Shown here piece after piece: positions 1 through 6,700 of a DNA stretch of 8,562 bases (positions within the stretch are counted from its first letter, which is position 1; every line of letters begins with the position of its first letter). The notes beneath the pieces are model-generated. The model saw nothing but the letters and a program-made list of their open reading frames with translations. It had not been told where the DNA came from and did no database searches. Both the position numbers and the translations under genes were made by a program. Source of the DNA: Anaeromyxobacter_A sp035538735 (GTDB lineage Bacteria; Myxococcota; Myxococcia; Myxococcales; Anaeromyxobacteraceae); NCBI GenBank assembly GCA_035538735.1, contig DATLJU010000142.1, positions 1-8,562 on the forward strand, read 5' to 3'.

Positions 1-1820
1 AGGACCACCCCGTGAGCCGCGGGAGGCTCTGCGCGCGCGGGACCGCGTGCGTGCAAGGGGTCCATTCTGCGGAGCGCCTCGCGGTCCCGGCGGCCAGGCG
101 CAAGCGCGGGGAGCCGTACAACGCGCTCGAGGACTGGAAGAGCGGCGTCGACCTCCTCGCGGAGCGCCTCCGGCAGGTGAGAGAGCGCCACGGCCCCGAC
201 GCGCTCGTCATCGCGTGCGATCGCGAGGGCGGCCTGGACTTCCGCCTCGGCGCCCTGCGGTTCGCGCGCCTCTGGGGGACGTCGCAGGTGTTCGACACGG
301 CGGGCGAGCCGCTCGATCCGTGGCCCGAGGGGCTGGACAGCCCCACCGCGCCCTGCACGGAGTGGATCCACAGCGAGTGCCTGCTGCTGGTCGAGACCGA
401 CCTCGCCGCGAGCCACCCCGTGGCCTTCGGCTTGATCCAGGAGGCGCAGCGCCGCGGGGCGTGCGTGGTGGCGGCGGACGCGCGCTTCACCGCGACGCTC
501 GCCAAGGCGGACGTCGCGCTGCGGATCCGGCCCGGCCAGGCGAACGCGCTGGGCCTCGCCCTCGCGAAGCTCATGGTCGCGGAGCGCGGCCTCGACGATG
601 GCGCGCTCGAGGGCGCCTTCTCGGATCCAGCCGCCTGGCGGGCCTCTCTCGACCGGATGTCCCTGGAGTCCGCCGACGCGGCGCTGGGGATCTCGGGGGA
701 CGCGCTCCGGCACCTCTCCGGCCTGCTCGCCGGCCGACGCGCGGTGACCGTCATCACGGGGCGCGAGCTCGCGACGCGGCCGCATCACCGCATCTGGCTC
801 ACGCTGGCCAAGGCGATGGGGTGGGTCGGGAGAGCGGGGGGAGGCTGGTACCCCGTCGACGCGGGCACGCCGCCGCTCGCGGTCGAGGGCGATCCCGGCG
901 ACGCGCCTCCGACGCAGCCGGACCGGGAGACGAGCGCGCTCGCCGAGCTCACGGAGAGCGGACGCGTCCAGGCGCTCGTCTGCTCCGGGGACGCGCTCGC
1001 GGAGTGGGTGTCGCCGTTCGGCGGCGTGGCGGAGCAGGCGGAGCTCGTGGCGCACTTCGGAGCGTTCCCGAACGCGACGCGGGAGGCCGCCTCGATGAGC
1101 TTCCCCGCCGCGCTCTGGGCGGAGCGGAGTGGCCTGTTCTTCGGCGGCGACCGCTCGGTCGAGTGGGGCCGCCCGATCGTCGAGCCGCCCGCAGGGTGCC
1201 GGACCGGCCTCGACTTCTGGATGGAGCTCGCGCGGCGGTTCGGATGGGAGCAGCGGTTCCCGTGGGCGACGGCGGACGGCCTGGCCGATCACGACGCCTT
1301 CTACGAGTGGCTCCTCGCGCGGAGCCCCGCCGCAGTCGGCGTGCGCCTCGGGGACGTGCGCGAGCGCGGCGCGACGGCGCGGTGCTTCTGGCCCGCGGGT
1401 GAGAGCGCGCACCCCGCTGCGCTGCGCAGCGGGGCGCTCGAGGCTCACCCGGCGCCTGCGTCGCTCGCATCCGCCGCAGGAGCGGTGGCGACGGGATACC
1501 CCCTGGCGCTCGCTGCCGTGTCGAGCAGCTGCCGTTCCGGCGACGCGAGCCGGTTCTGGGCGTGGACGAGGACCCTGGCGAGCGAGGACGCCGTCGAGAT
1601 TCACCTGGACACGGCGCGGCGGCTCGGGGTCGAGAACGGCGACGAGGTGCTCGTCGAGACGCCGCGCGGCGAGCTGACCGCGCGTGCGCAGCTCAGCCGC
1701 GCCGTGTCGACGTCGACGCTCGGCACGCTCCGGCGCGTCGGCGGCCTGCCCGCGCTGTTGCGCAGGAAAGATCAATCGGCCGACGAGGCCCGCGCCCTGC
1801 TCGGCGAAGCGATCCCATGA
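1..1820 (+). CDS. FdhA-like molybdopterin oxidoreductase subunit, 5' truncated, probably lacking the catalytic ligand
   Basis: The frame is already open at the left edge (first full codon at 3) and begins DHPVSRGRLCARG. This is the conserved region holding the fourth cysteine of the N-terminal [4Fe-4S] site of formate dehydrogenase/nitrate reductase-type proteins, so the first three cysteines and the true start lie upstream. Numbering from base 3, 605 residues are visible. The usual landmarks follow in order: a GTSQV segment (about 92-96), a SHPV segment near 137, the ADARFTATLAKAD stretch that replaces the usual 'DPR.T.TA..AD', a FPAALWAERSGLFF segment, and a C-terminal Molydop_binding-like domain (about 498-605). 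Against E. coli FdhF, recalled from memory, the Sec/Cys position aligns with Pro103 and the following His with Leu. The NNVQG-type pterin motif is also not recognisable. I infer a non-catalytic or altered subunit that may donate or relay electrons to the Hdr genes through the ferredoxin encoded next. The family assignment is firm; formate as substrate is doubtful. Confidence 0.85.
   Translation, partial: DHPVSRGRLCARGTACVQGVHSAERLAVPAARRKRGEPYNALEDWKSGVDLLAERLRQVRERHGPDALVIACDREGGLDFRLGALRFARLWGTSQVFDTAGEPLDPWPEGLDSPTAPCTEWIHSECLLLVETDLAASHPVAFGLIQEAQRRGACVVAADARFTATLAKADVALRIRPGQANALGLALAKLMVAERGLDDGALEGAFSDPAAWRASLDRMSLESADAALGISGDALRHLSGLLAGRRAVTVITGRELATRPHHRIWLTLAKAMGWVGRAGGGWYPVDAGTPPLAVEGDPGDAPPTQPDRETSALAELTESGRVQALVCSGDALAEWVSPFGGVAEQAELVAHFGAFPNATREAASMSFPAALWAERSGLFFGGDRSVEWGRPIVEPPAGCRTGLDFWMELARRFGWEQRFPWATADGLADHDAFYEWLLARSPAAVGVRLGDVRERGATARCFWPAGESAHPAALRSGALEAHPAPASLASAAGAVATGYPLALAAVSSSCRSGDASRFWAWTRTLASEDAVEIHLDTARRLGVENGDEVLVETPRGELTARAQLSRAVSTSTLGTLRRVGGLPALLRRKDQSADEARALLGEAIP
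1403..1439 (+). repeat. Strong intragenic inverted repeat (hairpin)
   Basis: A perfect inverted repeat has 10-base arms CCCCGCTGCG (1412-1421) and CGCAGCGGGG (1425-1434) around a 3-base CTG loop. Five further outer pairs, GAGCG (1403-1407) with CGCTC (1435-1439), lie beyond a 4-base bulge. It falls inside the FdhA-like gene, in an Ala/Pro-rich linker just before the C-terminal cofactor-binding domain. No T-tract follows, so it is not an ordinary intrinsic terminator. It may be a chance product of high GC, a short palindromic insertion tolerated in a linker, or an mRNA structure. Confidence 0.6.
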
Positions 1821-2353
1821 CGACTCACGTGCGAAGACACCTATGGCTGGCGGACGCCTCGCGGTGCGTCGGCTGCTTCGGCTGCGAGGTCGCCTGCAAG
1901 CTGGAGCACGGCCTCCCCGGCGGGCCACGGACCGTCCGCGTCGTCCGGGTGGGACCCCACGGCGACGGCGACGCGCTGTCGCTGTCGTTCCAGCCGACGA
2001 GCTGCTGCCACTGTGACCGGCCGGCCTGCGTCCTCGCCTGCCCGACCGGCGCCATGCAGAAGCGAGCGGACGGGATCGTCTTCTCCGATCTCGAGCGGTG
2101 CATCGGCTGCCAGACCTGCGCCGTGGCGTGTCCGTTCGGCGTCCCGCAGCTCAATCCGGCGACGGGGAAGATCGCGAAGTGCGACGGCTGCCGCGCCCGG
2201 ATCGACCAGGGGTTGTGGCCCGCCTGCACCCTGAAGTGCCCCTCGGGCGCGCTGATGTTCGGGAGTCCGACGCGCGTGGTGAACCAGATCAGGTCCCAGG
2301 AGGCCGTGAAGGTGGCGAGGTCTTTCGGAGAGCAGGAACGCGAGCCCGTATGA
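1817..2353 (+). CDS. Four-[4Fe-4S] ferredoxin subunit, HycB/FdhB/DmsB family
   Basis: This 178-residue iron-sulfur protein most likely carries electrons between the FdhA-like subunit and the Hdr core. Cysteines occur in the four-block pattern of the family: C17/C20/C23/C27, C63/C66/C71/C75, C95/C98/C101/C105 and C122/C125/C137/C141. By family precedent these bind four [4Fe-4S] clusters, with blocks paired 1+4 and 2+3. C64 is an extra cysteine beside C63. There is no twin-arginine signal and no C-terminal membrane anchor, which points to a cytoplasmic location, as with HycB/HydN-type partners of soluble formate dehydrogenases. It is not the flavin-containing FdhB type that partners F420-dependent methanogen formate dehydrogenases. 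The ATG at 1817 was chosen because it overlaps the preceding stop as ATGA and precedes the first cysteine motif by 16 residues. The frame stays open upstream to about 1562, but only inside the preceding gene. No strong Shine-Dalgarno is visible, so translational coupling is likely. The family is clear; the exact partner is inferred. Confidence 0.9.
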   Translation: MTTHVRRHLWLADASRCVGCFGCEVACKLEHGLPGGPRTVRVVRVGPHGDGDALSLSFQPTSCCHCDRPACVLACPTGAMQKRADGIVFSDLERCIGCQTCAVACPFGVPQLNPATGKIAKCDGCRARIDQGLWPACTLKCPSGALMFGSPTRVVNQIRSQEAVKVARSFGEQEREPV

Positions 2354-2925
2354 CGAGACTGAACGGAGCGGCGGCCGAGAAGGACTTCCTCGCCCGCGTC
2401 GTCGAGGAGAGCGGGCAGAACCTCACGGCCTGCATCCAGTGCGGCAAGTGCAGCGGCGGCTGCCCGATCGCCTCGGCCGAGGTGGGCGGCCCGCGCCGCC
2501 TGATCGCCCGCATCCAGTACGGCCAGAAGCGGCAGGCGCTCGAGGATCCCACCTGGTGGTACTGCGTGGCGTGCGGCACGTGCATGACCCGCTGCCCGGT
2601 GGAGATCAACATGTACCGGGTGGCGACCGCGCTCTGCGAGATCGCGGAGCGCGAGGGCGTCGCGCCCTCCGAGCCGGACATCCACCTCTTCGAGGAGCTG
2701 TTCGTGAAGTCCGTCGAGCGGCACGGGCGCGCGAACGAGCTCAGGGTCGTGGCGGCGTTCAACCTCAGGACGCGCCACCCGTTCAAGGACCTCGGGTCGG
2801 GCCTGACGCTCATGCGCAAGGGCGCGATCTCCCCGGGCGAGATGCTCAAGGGGAGCCGCACGGACGAGCGCACCACGCGCCTCTTCGCGCGCCTACAGCG
2901 GAAGGGCACGGAGGACGGTCGATGA
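2350..2925 (+). CDS. hdrC: Heterodisulfide reductase subunit C (HdrC)
   Basis: This 191-residue protein carries electrons from the HdrA flavin to HdrB through two [4Fe-4S] clusters. Two ferredoxin motifs are visible: C28/C31/C34/C38 (CIQCGKCSGGCP) and C72/C75/C78/C82 (CVACGTCMTRCP). The phrase 'WWYCVACGTCMTRCPVEI' is typical of HdrC, as are the helical region that follows and the total length (family about 170-195). The C-terminal third has the HdrC-like 'KGAISPGEML' segment near 157-166. The start is the ATG overlapping the ferredoxin stop as ATGA. The gene order hdrC-hdrB-hdrA is the one often seen in bacterial Hdr loci and in methanogens where hdrC precedes hdrB. The product is soluble, unlike membrane-bound HdrE/DsrM-type partners, so the complex should be cytoplasmic. 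Confidence 0.93.
   Translation: MTRLNGAAAEKDFLARVVEESGQNLTACIQCGKCSGGCPIASAEVGGPRRLIARIQYGQKRQALEDPTWWYCVACGTCMTRCPVEINMYRVATALCEIAEREGVAPSEPDIHLFEELFVKSVERHGRANELRVVAAFNLRTRHPFKDLGSGLTLMRKGAISPGEMLKGSRTDERTTRLFARLQRKGTEDGR
2910..2914 (+). promoter_or_regulatory. Shine-Dalgarno of hdrB
   Basis: GGAGG lies 7 bases before the ATG at 2922, inside the end of hdrC. It supports the chosen HdrB start and suggests independent initiation in addition to coupling by the ATGA overlap. Confidence 0.7.
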
Positions 2926-3797
2926 AGGTCAGCTACTATCCGGGGTGCTCCCTCGAGTCCACCGGCAAGGCCTACGACCGCTCCGCCCGCGCCGTCTGCG
3001 GCGCGCTGGGCGTCGAGGTGCAGGAGGTCAAGGAGTGGGTGTGCTGCGGCTCGTCCGCCGGTCTCAAGACGAGCCGGGTGAAGTCCACCGCGCTCGCCGG
3101 GATGAACCTGGCGCTCCTCGAGAAGGAGGAGCCCTCCGACGTCGTCGCCCCGTGCCCCTTCTGCTTCCGCCGCCTCGCCTCCGCGCAGCAGGAGATGCGC
3201 GAGGATCCGAAGCTGAAGGCCGAGGTGCAGGAGGCGATCGAGGCGGAGCTCGGTGACCGGCTGGAGATCCACAACCTCGTCGATTTCCTTCGCGTCAAGA
3301 TCGGGCTCGGCCCGATCGCTGCTCGCATCGAGAAGCCGCTGACCGGCCTCAAGGTGGTCCCTTACTACGGGTGCTTCATGGTGAAGCCCCGCCAGGTCAC
3401 CCGGTGTGACGACGCCGAGAACCCCGTCTCGATGGACGAGATCCTCGCCACGCTCGGCGCCGAGGTCCTCGACTGGGACTTCAAGACGGAGTGCTGCGGG
3501 GCCGGGCTGTCGCTGAGCAAGACCGAGAAGGTGGTCGAGCTCTCCGGACGGATCGTGCGCGAGGCGATCTTCCGCGGCGCCGACGCCATCGTGGTGGCGT
3601 GCCAGCTCTGCCAGGCCAACCTCGACATGCGGCAGCGGCAGGCCGCGCGCCAGGAGGGGAAGAGCTACGCGCTGCCCATCATCTACTTCACCGAGCTCAT
3701 GGGCCTCGCGTTCGGCCTGGCCCCCGAGGCGCTCGGCCTGAACCACCACCTCGTCGACCCCCTCGCCCTGCTGAAGAACAAGGGACTGATCGGATGA
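2922..3797 (+). CDS. hdrB: Heterodisulfide reductase subunit B (HdrB), two complete CCG domains
   Basis: In methanogens HdrB reduces the CoM-S-S-CoB heterodisulfide at two non-cubane [4Fe-4S] clusters. In bacteria the natural substrate is usually unknown. The 291-residue protein starts MKVSYYPGCS, a typical HdrB opening, and has both cysteine-rich motifs intact: C9, C41-C42, C78, C81 (spacing C-X31-CC-X35-CXXC) and C151, C191-C192, C227, C230 (C-X39-CC-X34-CXXC). All ten ligands are present, so this looks like a catalytically complete HdrB rather than a degraded relay subunit. It overlaps hdrC and hdrA by 4 bases on each side. It has no membrane segment or signal peptide. The subunit identity is secure. 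Since methanogen cofactors are not expected in a bacterium, the acceptor is probably another disulfide or thiol compound, or a protein; this is inference. Confidence 0.95.
   Translation: MKVSYYPGCSLESTGKAYDRSARAVCGALGVEVQEVKEWVCCGSSAGLKTSRVKSTALAGMNLALLEKEEPSDVVAPCPFCFRRLASAQQEMREDPKLKAEVQEAIEAELGDRLEIHNLVDFLRVKIGLGPIAARIEKPLTGLKVVPYYGCFMVKPRQVTRCDDAENPVSMDEILATLGAEVLDWDFKTECCGAGLSLSKTEKVVELSGRIVREAIFRGADAIVVACQLCQANLDMRQRQAARQEGKSYALPIIYFTELMGLAFGLAPEALGLNHHLVDPLALLKNKGLIG
3781..3784 (+). promoter_or_regulatory. Possible Shine-Dalgarno of hdrA
   Basis: AGGG lies 9 bases before the ATG at 3794, within the last codons of hdrB. The match is modest. It helps fix the HdrA start at MSKRVGVYIC rather than at positions about 100 codons upstream, where the frame is open only as a shadow of hdrB. 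Confidence 0.45.
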
Positions 3798-6700
3798 GCA
3801 AGCGAGTCGGCGTCTACATCTGTCATTGCGGCACCAACATCGACGGAAAGGTCGACGTCGAGAAGATCTCCGACGAGATCGGGGCCGAGGGCGGCGACGT
3901 CGTCGTGTGCCGCCACTACAAGTACATGTGCTCGGAGCCGGGTCAGAAGCTGATCCGGGACGACGTGGCCGCGCTGAAGCTGGACCACGTCGTCGAGGCC
4001 TCGTGCTCCCCCAAGATGCACGAGCCCACGTTCCGGAACTGCGTCTCGCAGGCCGGGATGAACCAGTACATGTTCGAGATGGTGAACATCCGCGAGCACT
4101 GCTCGTGGGTGACCGAGAGCCGCGAGCTGGCCACGCTCAAGGCCAAGTCGCTCATCAAGGGCGGCATCGAGCGGGTGAAGCACCACCGGCCGCTCGTCGG
4201 CTCGAAGAAGCCGGTCACGCGCCAGGCGCTCGTGGTGGGCGGCGGGATCGCGGGGCTCACCGCCGCGCTCAAGATCGCGCGCTCCGGCTACAAGGTCTTC
4301 GTCGTCGAGAAGGAGGAGATCATCGGCGGGCGCATGGCCCAGTTCGACAAGACCTTTCCCACGCTCGACTGCGCCGGCTGCACCCTGACGCCCAAGACCA
4401 GCGAGGTCGGGCGCCACCCCAACATCGAGATCCTGACGAAGGCGGAGGTCGTCGAGGTCGGCGGCTTCGTCGGGAACTTCAAGGTGAAGGTGAAGCAGCA
4501 GCCCCGGTACGTGAAGCTCGACAAGTGTACGGGCTGCGGCGATTGCCAGAAGGTCTGCCCCATCGACGTCTCGAGCAAGTTCGAGCTCGGGATGGCGACG
4601 CGGCACCCCATCAGCCGCCCGTTCCCCCAGGCGATCCCGAACAAGTACTCGATCATCCGCGACGGCTCCCCGCCCTGCCAGTCGGCCTGTCCGGCCGGGG
4701 TCAACGTCGTCGGCTACATGAACCTCGCCGGGCTCGGGAAGTTCGACGAGGCGCTCGCGCTCGTGCGCGAGCGGATGCCGTTCGCCTCGTCCTGCGGCCG
4801 CATCTGCTTCCACCCGTGCGAGAGCGGGTGCAAGCGCGGCCAGCTCGACGCGCCGCTCGCCATCTGCCAGACGAAGCGGTTCCTCGGCGATCGCGAGATG
4901 GAGCAGGGGGTCTTCGTCCACCCGAAGAAGCGCGACGAGCGCCCGGAGCGGATCGCGCTCGTCGGCGGCGGGCCGGCGAGCATGTCCGCCGCGTACTACC
5001 TCGCGCTGATGGGCCTGAAGCCCGTGATCTTCGAGGCCGCGCCCGAGGCGGGCGGGTGGCTGCGCTACGGCATCCCCGAGTACCGCCTGCCCAAGGCGGT
5101 GCTGCGCCGGGAGCTCGAGAACCTCTCGTCGATGGGCGTCGAGATCCACTGCAACACGCCGATCGGTCCGGGTCGCAGCGTCGACGATCTCCTGAAGAAG
5201 GAGGGCTTCAGCGCGGTCTTCCTCGGGGTCGGCGCGCAGGACGCGATCCGGATCCCGGTCCCCGGCGCCGACGCGGCCGGCGTGCACTGGGGCGTCGAGT
5301 ACCTGCGGGACTGCGGGCTCGGAAAGGGCCCGGCGCTCGCCGGGAAGCGGGTGGTCGTCGTCGGCGGCGGCAACGTCGCGGTGGACGCGGCGCGCACGGC
5401 GATCCGCCAGGGCCCCGCGTCTGTCACGGCGATCTCGCTCGAGAGCCGGGAGGAGATGCCCGCGTCCCCCTGGGAGATCGAGGACGCCGAGCACGAGGGC
5501 GTGCGGTTCGAGCACCGCTGGGGCGTGAAGCAGCTCTTCGCCCAGGGCGGGCAGGTCACCGGCCTCGAGCTCCGCGCCGTGGCGCGGGTGTTCGACGAGC
5601 AGCGCCGCTTCGCGCCCACCTACCACGACGACCAGCTCACGCTGCGCGACGCCGACGTCGTGATCCTGGCGATCGGGCAGAAGACCGCGATGAAGTTCCT
5701 GACGCCCGAGGACGGCGTCGCCCTCACGGCGCGTGGCCTCGTCCAGGTCGACCCGGACACGCTCGCCACCACCCGGCCCGGCGTGTTCGCCGGCGGCGAC
5801 TGCACCCTCGGGCCCGCGTCCTTCGTGCAGGCGATCGCGAAGGGCAGGGAGGCGGCCGAGGCGATCTACGCGCACGTGGTCCAGGGCGGCCTGCGCGAGG
5901 TCCCGGCGCGCGAGCGCGAGGTCGCGAAGGAGCTCACGGACGAGGAGCGGAAGCGGGCGCGCCCCATCTCGCGCCAGCGGATGCCGGTGCGCGGCGTCGA
6001 GGAGCGCCGCGGCGGCTTCGCAGAGGTGGAGCTCGGCTTCTCGGCGGAGATGGCCAAGGCCGAGGGGCAGCGCTGCATGAGCTGCTCGCTCTGCTGCCAG
6101 TGCGGCGAGTGCGTGCGCACCTGCGGCCCGGGCGCGATCGATCTGACCGAGCGTGAACAGGTCCGCGAGCTGGACGTCGGCGCGATCGTGGTCGCCACCG
6201 GGATCGACGTCTTCGATGCCGGGAAGTGGCCGGAGTACGGGCATGGCCGGTACCCGGACGTGCTGACGAACCTTCAGTTCGAGCGGCTCTGCAACGCCGC
6301 GGGGCCGACGGGCGGCAAGGTGGTGCGGCCCAGCGACGGCAAGGTGCCGGAGAACATCGTCTTCATCCAGTGCGTGGGGTCGCGGGACAAGGCGCGCGGC
6401 GCGGAGTACTGCTCGAAGGTCTGCTGCATGATCTCCGCGAAGCAGCTCAGCATCTTCAAGCACCACAACCACCACGGGAAGGCCTACGTCTTCTACATCG
6501 ACAACCGCTGCGGCGGGAAAGGCTACGAGGAGTTCCTGCGCCGCGCGATCGAGGAGGAGGACGCGACCTACATCCGCGGGCGGGCCGCCAAGGTCTTCCA
6601 GGAGGGCGGGAAGCTCGTCGTGCGCGGCGAGAACACGCTCGTCGGCGAGCCGGTCGAGGTCGAGGCGGACATGGTCGTGCTCGCCACCGGGCTCACGCCG

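Noticed and set aside
12..14. GTG at 12 as the start of the FdhA-like gene
   Set aside because: The frame is open to the left edge and the preceding codons give DHP, part of a conserved motif just before the fourth Fe-S cysteine. The gene is truncated by the window, not started here.
1403..1439. Intrinsic transcription terminator
   Set aside because: The hairpin has no following T-run, lies in the middle of a conserved gene, and tightly overlapping genes follow.
1..1820. Calling the first gene a working formate dehydrogenase
   Set aside because: The position of the catalytic Cys/Sec appears to be Pro and other cofactor motifs are missing, so only fold-level homology is supported.
2289..3749. 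Antisense open frame of about 486 codons opposite hdrC/hdrB
   Set aside because: Same reason: a GC-driven shadow of two conserved genes with no family signature.
3491..3793. N-terminal extension of HdrA by 101 codons
   Set aside because: The extension overlaps hdrB in another frame and encodes Arg/Pro-rich non-conserved sequence. The conserved HdrA N-terminus begins exactly at the ATG at 3794. The same logic rejects extended starts at 1562, 2098, 2439 and 6226.
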